Source: Cyclobacteriaceae bacterium
GTDB taxonomy: Bacteria > Bacteroidota > Bacteroidia > Cytophagales > Cyclobacteriaceae
Direction of reading: 5' to 3'
Assembly: GCA_019638235.1 (NCBI GenBank)
Contig: JAHBUE010000001.1
Span: 2,525,255 to 2,589,254, forward strand
DNA length: 64,000 nucleotides
In this document: positions 26,624 to 35,512 of the stretch, piece after piece
Position numbering within the stretch: the stretch's first letter is position 1
Layout: each line of letters starts with the position of its first letter
Notes under the pieces: model-generated
What the model saw: the letters and a program-made list of their open reading frames with translations, nothing else
What the model was told of the DNA's origin: nothing
The model's database searches: none
Translations under genes and position numbers: made by a program

Positions 26624-27456
26624 AAATCAGAAAGTTTAAAGGTCTGGTCGAGGCGCACACCTTTGTCAGTATGCTTTACCGTACAACACTCATGCACCGG
26701 GTCGTGCTCAAGAAAAAGCACGTAGCCAAAATCGGCAGCTTCTTTTAAAAAACGCGCTTTCTCTTCCAGCGTAAGCAACGGCCGGGTGTCGTATCCCATA
26801 ACATAAGGTAACGGAATATGCCCGGTTGATGGAAGCAAATCGGCCATAAAGCACACGGTTTTATTTTTATAGCGAATCATCGGAATCATCATTTTATCGG
26901 TGTGACCGGAAGCAAAGAAAATATTGAATTGTTGAAAAGGCGATTCGCTCTCAAGGTTTATAAATTCAAGCTGCCCGCTTTCTTTCATGGGCATGATGTT
27001 CTCCTTTAAGAAACTTGCCTTTTCGCGATTGTTCGGTTCGGTAGCCCACTTCCAATGGTCGGCATTTGTCCAATACTTTGCATGGCTGAAAGTTGGTTCA
27101 AGTTTTTCACCTGTACGCTTTACGCCACCTCCGCAATGATCGAAATGCAGGTGCGTAAGAAACATATCCGTAATATCCTGTTCCGAAAAACCGGCCTGGT
27201 GAACAGATTTTACCAGGTTGCCATCGCCATGTAAATAATAATGACTTAGAAATTTCGCGTCTTGCTTATCCCCTATGCCACTGTCAATTAAAATAAGTCG
27301 GTTTCCGTCTTCAATCAGCAGGCAGCGCATAGCCCAGGTACACAGGTTGTTTTCATCGGCAGGGTTTGTTCGTTGCCAGATAGATTTAGGCACTACGCCA
27401 AACATGGCGCCACCATCAAGTTTAAAGAACCCGGTATCAATTACATGGAGTTTCAT
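26620..27456 (-). CDS. MBL-fold metallo-hydrolase
   Basis: A 278-residue metallo-beta-lactamase-fold hydrolase. The metal motif HLHFDH (H102, H104, D106, H107) is present, with later ligands in SGHTDK and EHDP. The N-terminal VIDTGFFKLDGGAMFG and general layout resemble quorum-quenching lactonase-like or other MBL hydrolases; the substrate is not clear. First gene of the run MBL-patatin-hutU. TAACTTTG upstream, around 27475-27485, may be the -7 box. Confidence 0.88.
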   Translation of the reverse strand: MKLHVIDTGFFKLDGGAMFGVVPKSIWQRTNPADENNLCTWAMRCLLIEDGNRLILIDSGIGDKQDAKFLSHYYLHGDGNLVKSVHQAGFSEQDITDMFLTHLHFDHCGGGVKRTGEKLEPTFSHAKYWTNADHWKWATEPNNREKASFLKENIMPMKESGQLEFINLESESPFQQFNIFFASGHTDKMMIPMIRYKNKTVCFMADLLPSTGHIPLPYVMGYDTRPLLTLEEKARFLKEAADFGYVLFLEHDPVHECCTVKHTDKGVRLDQTFKLSDL

Positions 27457-27544
27457 AGCATAACGTTGAAGTCTTCAAAGTTAAGCAAGAATTATGAAGG
27501 GAATAAATGCCTGAAACTAATCTTAGACCGGTAAAATGTGACTT

Positions 27545-27581
27545 AAAAAACAGCCCCGAAGTGATTACCACTACGGGGCTG
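27545..27581 (-). terminator. terminator of the cysteine-containing lipoprotein gene
   Basis: CAGCCCCG (27551-27558) pairs with CGGGGCTG (27574-27581), with an inner AGTG/CACT pairing. On the minus strand six T follow (A-run 27545-27550). It isolates the gene at 27618-27965 from the downstream MBL operon. Confidence 0.88.
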
Positions 27582-27617
27582 TCTATCAAATGAATAATTA
27601 ATCTTTAAAATGGAAAC

Positions 27618-27965
27618 TTAACAGTCCATTTCAGCCAGGTAGTCATCACGCTCTGCTTCCACCGCATCAATATATTCTTCCACATTACTATAGCCTTCGT
27701 CATTCAAAATACTTTTAACAATAGCACATGACTTACCATTACGCAGTGCCGTAATAAATTTTGCATAAGAGCTCTCAAGGAGTTCACAATCTTCAGTTAG
27801 AAGAGCTTGGAGAGTTTCAACAAGAGATTCACTGATTTCAGTATTAACCTTACTGCAATCAACTTTGTTGTCATCATCTTTACAAGAAGTGGCAAATACC
27901 ATTACTCCACCTACGATCAACAACGCTAATGTTCTTGAGAATGCTTGAAAAAATTTTACTTTCAT
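27618..27965 (-). CDS. small acidic lipoprotein of unknown function
   Basis: A 115-residue lipoprotein. The signal peptide (ALLIVGGVMVFATSC) ends in a lipobox with Cys near residue 28, followed by KDDDNK, an acidic stretch of the kind that can act as a Bacteroidota lipoprotein export signal. The mature part is acidic and helical and has four further cysteines, including the last residue (EMDC), enough for two disulfides. TACATTTG at about 28032-28039 is a possible -7 box. Not recognised; monocistronic with its own terminator. Confidence 0.72.
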   Translation of the reverse strand: MKVKFFQAFSRTLALLIVGGVMVFATSCKDDDNKVDCSKVNTEISESLVETLQALLTEDCELLESSYAKFITALRNGKSCAIVKSILNDEGYSNVEEYIDAVEAERDDYLAEMDC

Positions 27966-28182
27966 AACAAGGGTTTTAAGATTAAAAAAAATTTAAGAAG
28001 AATTAATTTCTTCTAAATGCATGCTTAACAGCAAATGTAACCTTGTTTGTCTATTGAAAACGAAATTCAAGGGTGGACAAAACCCCGGACAATGATAACG
28101 TACTGAAAGAAAAGTATTTACAGGAAATACCTGAGAGGAAAAACCACTTATTCAGATTATGATAAAGGAAGTAAGTGCGTTT

Positions 28183-29130
28183 TTACTCTTTCACAACGCC
28201 CATTGCACAGAATTTTGCAATGCGTTCATCAATGCGCTGCTCAGTAGATATAGCTTCCAATTCTTTTGTTGTTGACAGGATGACTTTCTTAACCTCATTG
28301 GCCATCCACGTTACGTCCGTGTGCGCTCCGCCAAGCGGTTCTTTAATGATACCGTCAATCATTTTATGATCCAGCATATCTTTGGCAGTGAGTTTCAATA
28401 CTTCGGCTGCCTGTTCTTTATAATCCCAACTGCGCCACAAAATAGATGAACACGATTCGGGAGAGATTACAGAATACCAGGTGTTCTCTAACATAAGCAC
28501 TCTATCGCCAATACCGATACCCAATGCTCCGCCAGAGGCGCCTTCGCCAATAACGATACAGATTACCGGTACCTTCAGCATAAACATCTCTTTCAGGTTA
28601 CGGGCAATTGCCTCACCCTGTCCGCGTTCTTCTGCCTCAAGTCCGGGGAAAGCCCCAGGAGTATCAATAAATGTTATGATTGGTTTATTAAATTTTTCAG
28701 CAAGTTTCATCAGGCGCAACGCCTTCCGGTATCCTTCGGGGTTGGCCATACCAAAGTTCCTCACCTGGCGCTGTTTGGTATTGCGCCCCTTCTGCTGGCC
28801 GATAAGCATAAAGGTTTGGCCCTCTATCGTTCCCAGGCCGCCTACCATCGCTTTGTCATCAGCTACATTGCGGTCGCCATGCAGTTCAATGAAATCGGTA
28901 GTAATGGCGTAGATATAATCAAGTGTATAAGGCCTGTCGGGATGGCGGGAAAGCTGAACACGTTGCCAACCGGTAAGGTTTTCAAAGGTTTCCTTCTTCA
29001 GATCAAGGATTTTCTTTTCCAGCGCCTTTATGGCGTTGTTAACTGTTTTATCGTTATCGCCTGCCAACTGCTTCATGTCGTTTAATTTGGCTTCGAGTTC
29101 GGCAATAGGTTTTTCAAATTCCAACAGCAT
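28183..29130 (-). CDS. accA: acetyl-CoA carboxylase carboxyltransferase subunit alpha
   Basis: A 315-residue AccA, which with AccD transfers the carboxyl group from biotin to acetyl-CoA to make malonyl-CoA for fatty acid synthesis. Family segments: [12 protein letters not shown] near residue 60, [35 protein letters not shown] and [12 protein letters not shown]. Length matches the family (about 318). It stands alone; accD and accBC are not in the window. TAACTTTG just upstream (about 29155-29162) is a possible -7 box. Confidence 0.97.
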   Translation of the reverse strand: MLLEFEKPIAELEAKLNDMKQLAGDNDKTVNNAIKALEKKILDLKKETFENLTGWQRVQLSRHPDRPYTLDYIYAITTDFIELHGDRNVADDKAMVGGLGTIEGQTFMLIGQQKGRNTKQRQVRNFGMANPEGYRKALRLMKLAEKFNKPIITFIDTPGAFPGLEAEERGQGEAIARNLKEMFMLKVPVICIVIGEGASGGALGIGIGDRVLMLENTWYSVISPESCSSILWRSWDYKEQAAEVLKLTAKDMLDHKMIDGIIKEPLGGAHTDVTWMANEVKKVILSTTKELEAISTEQRIDERIAKFCAMGVVKE

Positions 29131-29200
29131 AGCTTAAAAAATGTTGCGGCCACAAAGTTAACAGGAATGAGCAATAAAGGGAATAAAACCGCTATAATAC

Positions 29201-29235
29201 AAAAGCCCTGTAACCAATTGGTTTACAGGGCTTTT
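29201..29235 (-). terminator. terminator after tRNA-Asp
   Basis: AAAAGCCCTGTAACC pairs with GGTTTACAGGGCTTTT (one bulged base, AATT loop), with T-rich ends. It lies directly downstream of the tRNA gene on the minus strand. Confidence 0.75.
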
Positions 29236-29236
29236 G

Positions 29237-29310
29237 CGGTCCGGACGGGACTCGAACCCGCGACCTCCTGCGTGACAGGCAGGCATTCTAACCAGCTGAA
29301 CTACCGGACC
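29237..29310 (-). tRNA. tRNA-Asp (anticodon GTC)
   Basis: A complete cloverleaf on the minus strand: acceptor GGTCCGG/CCGGACC, D arm GTTCAGCTGGTTAGAAT, anticodon stem CCTGC/GCAGG with loop CTGTCAC (anticodon GTC), T arm GCGGG-TTCGAGT-CCCGT. The base after the acceptor stem is G, the discriminator expected for Asp. CCA is not encoded. Confidence 0.96.
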
Positions 29311-29323
29311 TTAAAACGGAGTG

Positions 29324-29353
29324 CAAAGATAGCTTTGGCGTTGGTTTCTCCAA
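29324..29353 (-). promoter_or_regulatory. promoter of tRNA-Asp
   Basis: Minus strand TTG (29353-29351), 19-bp spacer, TATCTTTG (29331-29324), a full match to the Bacteroidota consensus. It lies 13 bases before the tRNA. Confidence 0.72.
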
Positions 29354-29383
29354 AAATTACCCGCAAGAAAAATTGAACACTTT

Positions 29384-29698
29384 TTACGGGTTGGTCTGGC
29401 TGTCGATACGCAGCTTTTGAATCATAGCCGGGTTAACAGCATCAGCATAAACACCATAGGCATCAACCAACACACCCTTTATACCGGAGGTAGAAGATAT
29501 GGCAAACAGAATAGAGTTATCATCCGGGCTGGTCATGCCTTCAAATCTATGCACTTCGTCAACATGAAATTCCTCCGGGGCCAATTGCAGTTTCAGGGGG
29601 CGGCATTCAATACAATCGGGGTGCAGGTTGAAATCGTGGGTGTACCCTTTTTCCTGTAGTGCATTCAGCGCAATGGATAGTGATTCATAGGCTTTCAT
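29384..29698 (-). CDS. conserved small protein, often mislabelled phosphoribosylpyrophosphate synthetase
   Basis: A 104-residue soluble protein with a ferredoxin-like alpha/beta pattern: an N-terminal helix (YESLSIALNALQEKG), a CIECRPL pair of cysteines, a strand-rich FHVDEVHRFEGMTSPDDNSILFAI region and GIKGVLVDAYG. In Bacteroidota, proteins of this type often carry the label 'phosphoribosylpyrophosphate synthetase'. It has neither the length nor the PRPP-binding motif of that enzyme, so the name is unsupported. It follows Dps by 1 bp and is probably cotranscribed with it, which hints at a stress role. Confidence 0.7.
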   Translation of the reverse strand: MKAYESLSIALNALQEKGYTHDFNLHPDCIECRPLKLQLAPEEFHVDEVHRFEGMTSPDDNSILFAISSTSGIKGVLVDAYGVYADAVNPAMIQKLRIDSQTNP

Positions 29699-29699
29699 C

Positions 29700-30173
29700 C
29701 TACTTCAGATAAGCCGAATACATCCAAACCAATTTTTCCTGTTCGCGTATGTAATCGCTCATCAAGGCATTAGTGCCCTCATCATCCGCATCGGCAGAGA
29801 GTTTGAGCAGTTCCCGTTCTTTTACAAGCAACACCTTAAAGCCATCTACTACGGCCTTTACCGCCACACTGCCATCAGAAACATTTTTACTTTCCTTTAT
29901 TTGCGAGTTCCGCGTGTAATCGGAAAACGTATGGAATGGCGTATAGCCTAAGGTGAGGATACGCTCTGCTATTTCATCAATTTTTACCAGGGCATTGGTG
30001 TATAATTCTTCAAACTTGGCGTGAAGCTCAAAAAACTTGTCGCCTTTTATGTTCCAGTGAAAGCCACGGGCGTTCAGGTAGAACACCTGGTAGTTGGCTA
30101 ATAAATCATTTAATCCATCCGCAAGTTTTTGCGTATCTTTTATAGCCAGTCCGATTTGATTAGTCTTTGCCAT
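29700..30173 (-). CDS. dps: Dps-family DNA-protecting ferritin-like protein
   Basis: A 157-residue Dps protein from the ATG at 30173 (an in-frame start at 30188 adds five residues). The ferroxidase site segments FHWNIKGDKFFELHAKFEELY, split here as HWNIKGDKFFELH and KFEELY, and the later DEIAERI are conserved: His, Asp and Glu bind iron between subunits. Dps forms a 12-mer shell that oxidises iron with peroxide and protects DNA in starvation and oxidative stress. It lies 1 bp from the small protein downstream. Confidence 0.92.
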   Translation of the reverse strand: MAKTNQIGLAIKDTQKLADGLNDLLANYQVFYLNARGFHWNIKGDKFFELHAKFEELYTNALVKIDEIAERILTLGYTPFHTFSDYTRNSQIKESKNVSDGSVAVKAVVDGFKVLLVKERELLKLSADADDEGTNALMSDYIREQEKLVWMYSAYLK

Positions 30174-30228
30174 ATAGTTTAGAGTCAATCATTCTTCATC
30201 ATAAAAACACACAACAACTTTACTTCGT

Positions 30229-31848
30229 TCAATCAAACTTAAAATAAAAATCGCCAACTATGTTGGAGTTCTCCCAGGGGTTTTGCCGTTCATGCGATTG
30301 CTTCAGCACGTTTGCACGCACCTCTTTAAACACCTGCTCAATTGTTCTGTTCGGCTTATTCATCGCTTTTATTAACTCTTGTGTATATAGTCCGTTCCGA
30401 CCCGACCCATCGGCTGCTACCGAACCGGGCGAGGTTGCGTAAGCAATAAAGGCACCTCTTGCCTTTTTAATTTCGCCAAGACCCTGCTCGCCCAAACTTC
30501 TGTTAATAGAAGGAAAAGGATTATTCCGGCAAGCGTCAAGAATTACAATATTCATGCGCGAGTTGGTCATTTCCATTTGTGTCAGCACCATGCGTTGAAT
30601 GGGGAAACAATACCGGGGGATATCATCCACAAAATGAAGTTCGGCATCTACCGGCACTATATAATTTTCGCTATCGTATTGAAGTCCGTGCCCGGCATAA
30701 TAAAACAGGCCAACGGTTTTATCGGGTTCACCTTCATTCAGCTTGGCCCTGAACTTCATCATCTCCGCACGGATTTTCCCATAACTTGCATTGGTAATCA
30801 GCGTTACGTCAAAGTTCATGTTGCGAAGCGTGGCAGCGAAGTCGGTTGCATCATTAACCGGGTTTCGTAGCACACCAATTTGTTTTGAATAAGCCGAATT
30901 TCCAATAACGAGCGCGTAGCGTTTCTCGTCATTATACAGATCGCGCAGCGTAGGTTCCTTAGCCGGAGTTGAAACGGTTTGCTGAGTTTGTTTTGCAGGT
31001 GGTGTTGTAACCGGAGTGGTCTGCTTCTTTTCAGGCTCTTTTTTAGTGTTGATAGTATTGTCCTTCGTATCCTGCCGGGCATTGGCAATTGTTTCTTTCT
31101 TTTGGGGTTCCTGTTGTGCCTTGTCTGATTGAATAGGTCGTGGAGAGGGTTTACCCGAAAGTCTATCACTAACAATTGATTTGGAAGGATTGGTATCCGT
31201 AACGGCAACCTGATTAGGGGTTGATGTCTTATCCTGCTCAGGCTTTTTACCAACTTCCTTATTGGTTTCCGCTACTTTAGTATCCGTCTTTTTCTCAGGA
31301 ACAGATGTATTTTTCTCTTTTGATTCGTTTACGGCTACCTGCTTTTTTTGTGACTCATTACCCGGGTCGCTTGCAACGGCTGTCTGTATATCTTTACCGG
31401 CCGCTTCTGTATTGTTTAGTTTAACATAAACTGCTGAACGTTCCGTTAAAAGTTGCGATTCTTTCTTCTTATCGTTGCCTAATATCTTCAACGCATTTGT
31501 ATAGGCGTCAATTGCTTCTTTATGCTGACCGAGCGCATCATAACTTTGCGCCAGAAACCAATTAATGTTTCCTGCGTTAGGGTGTTTCAACGCAAGGCTT
31601 TGTTTTAAATCATCTACTGCGTCAGTATAATCATTGAGCTTCATAGAAGCCAGGCCACGCCAGTAGAAAGCATCCGCGTCAAATTTCTTATCGCGATAGG
31701 GTTTGGTAAGGAAGTCGGAAAGCAATTCAATGGCAGAATAATAATTCTTTTCATTATATTTTTTTATGCCATCTTCGTATAGCTTGTATTGCGCTTGTGA
31801 GGTGTTAAACAATAACAAACATAGGCTCGATACTAAAATAAATCTCAT
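30229..31848 (-). CDS. secreted TPR-caspase (peptidase C14) protein
   Basis: A 539-residue protein: signal peptide (FILVSSLCLLLFNTSQAQ), TPR repeats over about residues 20-170, a long low-complexity Lys/Gln/Thr/Pro linker (about 170-305), and a caspase-like domain (about 310-539). The catalytic dyad is H387 (YYAGHGLQ) and C440 (LDACRNNPF). Such caspase-fold proteases usually cut after basic or acidic residues; the substrate and cell role are unknown. It starts 5 bp after the stop of the upstream barrel gene on the same strand, so the two form an operon. A signal peptide places it in the periplasm or outside. Confidence 0.9.
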   Translation of the reverse strand: MRFILVSSLCLLLFNTSQAQYKLYEDGIKKYNEKNYYSAIELLSDFLTKPYRDKKFDADAFYWRGLASMKLNDYTDAVDDLKQSLALKHPNAGNINWFLAQSYDALGQHKEAIDAYTNALKILGNDKKKESQLLTERSAVYVKLNNTEAAGKDIQTAVASDPGNESQKKQVAVNESKEKNTSVPEKKTDTKVAETNKEVGKKPEQDKTSTPNQVAVTDTNPSKSIVSDRLSGKPSPRPIQSDKAQQEPQKKETIANARQDTKDNTINTKKEPEKKQTTPVTTPPAKQTQQTVSTPAKEPTLRDLYNDEKRYALVIGNSAYSKQIGVLRNPVNDATDFAATLRNMNFDVTLITNASYGKIRAEMMKFRAKLNEGEPDKTVGLFYYAGHGLQYDSENYIVPVDAELHFVDDIPRYCFPIQRMVLTQMEMTNSRMNIVILDACRNNPFPSINRSLGEQGLGEIKKARGAFIAYATSPGSVAADGSGRNGLYTQELIKAMNKPNRTIEQVFKEVRANVLKQSHERQNPWENSNIVGDFYFKFD

Positions 31849-31853
31849 TTGAC

Positions 31854-32681
31854 TTAAAAATTAATTGACATCCCAAACTGAATACTTAGTGAAGGGAAAC
31901 CGCTTTTTGTAAGAGGGAATTTCTCATCCTGATAGCTATCAATTGTTGGTGGATAAGCTGCCGTACTCACATATTGTATTGGAAAAGTGTAACCAATAGC
32001 TACCTGCGTAAAAAACGAAAAACGCTTGGAAGGGAAAAGTTCTATTCCTGGCCCCATTAAAATCCCGCCTGTAATCGCTGTTTCCCCACCTAAACCTTCA
32101 AGACCGGGAGTATTTGAATCCCAGATGTCGTCATAATCAGGGTCATTAAACCAATTCCCCAATTGATAATCGTAATACCATAATTCACCGACTCCTGATA
32201 CTGCACTTCTTGAAATAGATGTTATCATAGGTTTCGCAAAACCATAAACTGAAATCTTAGTATTATCACTGACAGGAATTAAGTTGAGTTTAATATTAAC
32301 AGATAATGAAAGCAATGACAAATCTCCTCCCTCTAAAAACACTACCCGAGCCAAATCATCTGAATTATTAAAGAAAATATTATTGCCTTTGCCCCCATTA
32401 TAAGATTCTGAAACAGAAGGGTCGTAGTCAAAACCTAAATACGAGAATCCTCCTCCAACTGAAATCAGTTTGTTCAACCTCTTCATAAAACCAATCTCAA
32501 AATTCGCACCGACACCATAATCACCTATATTATCACCAAAAACAAATGAGGCACCTACCCCAAGATAAACACTCTTATCCCGCTCAAATCTCGCCTTGGC
32601 TACTGCCGAACCCTCGTCCTGGGCAAAGGCCGGGGCAGAAACAACCATCAAAATAACAGCAGTAAAAAATACGTTTTTCAT
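31854..32681 (-). CDS. outer-membrane beta-barrel protein paired with the caspase
   Basis: About 275 residues from the ATG at 32681, where the signal peptide NVFFTAVILMVVSAPAFAQ begins; the in-frame start at 32714 would add a polar leader. Strand-rich barrel pattern follows (SVYLGVGASFVFGDNIGDYG, GGFSYLGFDYDPS, up to SIQFGMSINF with a C-terminal Phe, the usual barrel-end residue). Function unknown. First gene of a two-gene operon with the secreted caspase. Confidence 0.75.
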   Translation of the reverse strand: MKNVFFTAVILMVVSAPAFAQDEGSAVAKARFERDKSVYLGVGASFVFGDNIGDYGVGANFEIGFMKRLNKLISVGGGFSYLGFDYDPSVSESYNGGKGNNIFFNNSDDLARVVFLEGGDLSLLSLSVNIKLNLIPVSDNTKISVYGFAKPMITSISRSAVSGVGELWYYDYQLGNWFNDPDYDDIWDSNTPGLEGLGGETAITGGILMGPGIELFPSKRFSFFTQVAIGYTFPIQYVSTAAYPPTIDSYQDEKFPLTKSGFPSLSIQFGMSINF

Positions 32682-32743
32682 AGAAAATAGGGGTTTGGAT
32701 GATGAGTAAGCCATGTTTATTATTGTGAAATTATACCATTAGA

Positions 32744-32980
32744 ATGGGTTTTCCAACACTGAAACATTCCGGAATAAATAAACTGTTACTGCACCTGTTC
32801 ATCTTCAGTGTGTTTCTTGTTACGGGTTGTGCGTCATCGGGTAACACCACTACGGTTGTTAAACCCCGGTACCATCGCACCTGGTATAAAAACCATGTCT
32901 ATAAAAAGAAATGGCAGGTGTGGCGTATTAAGTTCCAACCCGAAAAACAGGGCGTGAAAAAAGTGAAAATGAAGGGATAG
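32744..32980 (+). CDS. small basic lipoprotein
   Basis: A 78-residue protein with a hydrophobic leader (LLLHLFIFSVFLV) and lipobox VTGCAS (Cys near residue 29). The mature part is only about 50 residues, strongly basic and aromatic (RYHRTWYKNHVYKKKWQVWR). Not recognised. It lies alone between a divergent barrel gene and a convergent TetR gene. Confidence 0.65.
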   Translation: MGFPTLKHSGINKLLLHLFIFSVFLVTGCASSGNTTTVVKPRYHRTWYKNHVYKKKWQVWRIKFQPEKQGVKKVKMKG

Positions 32981-32994
32981 TCGAAAACTCTTCA

Positions 32995-33624
32995 TTATTG
33001 CAGTCCTTTCATAACCATGTCTATATTCTTTTTAAAGAAAAATTTAAGCGGGCTTATCTGGTTGATGTGCCCGGTTACAATAGAGCCTAACAAAATGGTC
33101 GTAAATAAATTGGAAATATCGCGTGTGGAGGACGACCGCGTTATCTCTTTCCTGAAAATTGCTTCCAGCGTAAACTTCTCCAGCATCTGATCCAACGACT
33201 GGATCTCAAGGGTCTGAATATCATTTCTTTCAGGATACAAGATCATTTTCTCTTCAACCTTCACCGGAAAGGGTTTCGGGGTACGCTTCACATCGGCTAA
33301 GTACCCTAACAGGCTAAGCATAAGGCCCGGATGTTTTTCGCAGGCTTCACTTAGTTTATCGCACAGGTAATAAATTCCTTGTATCCCTTCCCTGGGCTTA
33401 TCGCTTAACTCAACCGCCCGGTCGAGGCACCATATACGAAAGTAGTACAGCAACAAATCTTCTTTCTGCGGAAAGTATTTAAAGAAGGTAACCTTGCTCA
33501 CCTTAACACGGGCACAGAGATCATCTACATACAAATCGGCAAATGGCCGTCTGCCAATCATCTTCAGGGTGCTGTCCAATACATGAACTTTCAGGCGGGC
33601 GGCTTTCTCTTTTCGTAAACTCAT
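32995..33624 (-). CDS. TetR/AcrR family transcriptional regulator
   Basis: A 209-residue TetR-type repressor. The N-terminal helix-turn-helix (about residues 22-55) has the family pattern ADLYVDDLCARVKVSKVTFFKYFPQKEDLL. Split as ADLYVDDLCARVKVSK and TFFKYFPQKEDLL, the second part is the hallmark DNA-recognition and following helix. The C-terminal ligand-binding domain is all-helical. It is divergent from gamma-glutamyltransferase with 63 bp between start codons, and a 17-bp palindrome lies 5 bp before its ATG, so it probably controls itself and perhaps that gene. Ligand unknown. Confidence 0.88.
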   Translation of the reverse strand: MSLRKEKAARLKVHVLDSTLKMIGRRPFADLYVDDLCARVKVSKVTFFKYFPQKEDLLLYYFRIWCLDRAVELSDKPREGIQGIYYLCDKLSEACEKHPGLMLSLLGYLADVKRTPKPFPVKVEEKMILYPERNDIQTLEIQSLDQMLEKFTLEAIFRKEITRSSSTRDISNLFTTILLGSIVTGHINQISPLKFFFKKNIDMVMKGLQ

Positions 33625-33629
33625 AATGA

Positions 33630-33646
33630 AAACTTAACGTAAGTTT
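33630..33646. promoter_or_regulatory. 17-bp palindrome in the TetR/ggt divergent region, likely operator
   Basis: AAACTTA - ACG - TAAGTTT is a perfect inverted repeat with 7-bp arms, of the size bound by TetR dimers. It lies 5 bp before the TetR start (33624) and 41 bp before the ggt start, so it could serve both. Confidence 0.6.
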
Positions 33647-33687
33647 GGATTAATTAATATTTTAGCACATTCGTAACCAAAAGAATT

Positions 33688-35379
33688 ATGCTAAAGCGCG
33701 CTTTCCTCCTTTTAATTGTTTTTGCTGTCGTTGCCTGCACTTCATGTAAACGGTCTGAACCGGTAACCGGCCTCGTGGCAGACTCGGCTATGGTGGTATC
33801 GGCTCACCCCCTGGCGTCAAAAGTGGGTGTTGAAATTCTTAGAAAAGGAGGTAATGCTGTTGACGCGGCCATTGCAACCCAACTTGCGTTAGCCGTGGTT
33901 TTTCCGGCTGCCGGCAATATTGGGGGCGGAGGGTTTATGGTGCTGCGGCAGGCAAATGGCGAAATTGCCGCGTTGGATTACCGCGAAAAGGCTCCGGCCG
34001 CGGCCACTACAAACATGTACCTCGACCCTGACGGTAATGTTATTGAAAGGATGAGCACAGCGGGGCACCTTGCCAACGGTGTACCGGGCGCTGTTGCCGG
34101 TATGGTTGAAGGTCATAGCAAGTATGGTTCACTTCCGTGGAAAGATGTTGTGCAACCTGCCATTGACCTGGCGCTTAACGGTTTTCCACTAACCGAGCGT
34201 GAAGCGCGGGGACTTAACTCACTCAAAGAAAATCTGCTTAAATACAACACCGTAACACCCGATTTCCTGATACGCGAAAAATGGAATACCGGTGATATCA
34301 TTTACTGGAAAGACCTTGGCCACACGCTTGAGCGCATTCGCGATGAAGGTAATGCAGGTTTTTATGAAGGCAAAACTGCCGATGATATTGTTGCCGAAAT
34401 GCAACGCGGCAACGGACTGATAACTTACGAAGACCTGAAAAATTATAAAGCGGCATGGCGCAAACCGATTACTGCCACATATAAAGACTACCGGGTAATT
34501 TCAATGCCGCCTTCATCAAGTGGTGGTGTTTGCTTAGTGCAACTTCTGAAGTCTGTTGAGCCTTACCCTATCGGTGATTGGGGTTTTAATTCAACCAAAA
34601 CCGTTCACCTTATGGTAGAAGCCGAACGCAGGGTATATGCCGACCGCTCGAAATACTTAGGCGACCCCGATTTTTTTGAAGTACCTGTTGAAAAATTAAT
34701 TTCGGCTGAATATAATCTTGACCGGATGGAAACTTTCACACCCGACAAAGCCACTCCAAGTGAAGAAATACATCCCGGTATAATTCCTGGTTACGAGTCA
34801 GAAGAAACAACACACCTTTCAGTTGTAGATAAAGACGGAAATGCTGTTTCAATTACGACTACCATTAATGGCTGGTATGGCAATTTTGTAGTAGTAGCCG
34901 GTTCAGGATTTTTTCTGAACAACGAAATGGACGATTTCAGCTCCAAGCCGGGTGTACCTAATATGTTTGGTGTGCTCGGTGGCGAAGCCAATAAAATTGA
35001 GCCCAACAAGCGGATGCTTAGCGCCATGACGCCAACCATTGTTGAAAAAGATGGAAAGCTATTTATGGTTGTCGGTACACCAGGCGGAAGCACCATCATT
35101 ACTTCTGTATTCCAGGTAATCCTTAACGTGATTGAACACGGCATGGGCATGCAGGAGGCTGTACATGCAGGACGGGTTCATAGCCAATGGTATCCTGACG
35201 TAATAGCTCCCGAATACGAAGCCATCTCCGAAAAAGATAGCCTGAAACTTGTTTCTATGGGGCATAAATTTGCTCCGCGCAGGTCTATTGGCCGGGTGGA
35301 TGCCATTCTTGTTTTACCAAACGGTAAACTTGAAGGCGGAGCCGATGCTCGCGGAGATGACGCTGCCGATGGGTATTGA
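33688..35379 (+). CDS. ggt: gamma-glutamyltransferase (lipoprotein)
   Basis: A 563-residue gamma-glutamyltransferase, an Ntn-hydrolase that cleaves itself and transfers the gamma-glutamyl group of glutathione-like compounds. The catalytic Thr374 opens the [15 protein letters not shown] motif; the small subunit's GTPGGST motif is also present. The N-terminus is a lipoprotein signal ([16 protein letters not shown]), so it is exported and lipid-anchored. Its likely job is extracellular or periplasmic breakdown of gamma-glutamyl peptides. Divergent from a TetR regulator. Confidence 0.93.
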   Translation: MLKRAFLLLIVFAVVACTSCKRSEPVTGLVADSAMVVSAHPLASKVGVEILRKGGNAVDAAIATQLALAVVFPAAGNIGGGGFMVLRQANGEIAALDYREKAPAAATTNMYLDPDGNVIERMSTAGHLANGVPGAVAGMVEGHSKYGSLPWKDVVQPAIDLALNGFPLTEREARGLNSLKENLLKYNTVTPDFLIREKWNTGDIIYWKDLGHTLERIRDEGNAGFYEGKTADDIVAEMQRGNGLITYEDLKNYKAAWRKPITATYKDYRVISMPPSSSGGVCLVQLLKSVEPYPIGDWGFNSTKTVHLMVEAERRVYADRSKYLGDPDFFEVPVEKLISAEYNLDRMETFTPDKATPSEEIHPGIIPGYESEETTHLSVVDKDGNAVSITTTINGWYGNFVVVAGSGFFLNNEMDDFSSKPGVPNMFGVLGGEANKIEPNKRMLSAMTPTIVEKDGKLFMVVGTPGGSTIITSVFQVILNVIEHGMGMQEAVHAGRVHSQWYPDVIAPEYEAISEKDSLKLVSMGHKFAPRRSIGRVDAILVLPNGKLEGGADARGDDAADGY

Positions 35380-35390
35380 CGGGATGCGGG

Positions 35391-35456
35391 GTGCGAATTA
35401 CGGGGTACGGGGTGCGCGGTACAGGGCTTGCCTGCCGTAGCTTTAGTGAAGGCAGG
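35391..35456. repeat. GC-rich imperfect repeats followed by a hairpin
   Basis: The GC-rich segment contains three imperfect copies of a CGGGGTRCG unit (about 35391-35420), followed by a hairpin with CCTGCC (35431-35436) and GGCAGG (35451-35456). The loop GTAGCTTTAGTGAA resembles a short intergenic repeat I remember from other Bacteroidota. It may also terminate the ggt transcript. Copy number in the genome cannot be seen from here. Confidence 0.45.
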
Positions 35457-35512
35457 GTTTCACAGATTGAAAATCTAAAGATGTTTAGGTTACGAAATAC
35501 CAGCTATTAAAT

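Noticed and set aside
29384..29698. Label 'phosphoribosylpyrophosphate synthetase' for the small protein after Dps
   Set aside because: 104 residues and no PRPP motif; the label is inherited, not supported by sequence.
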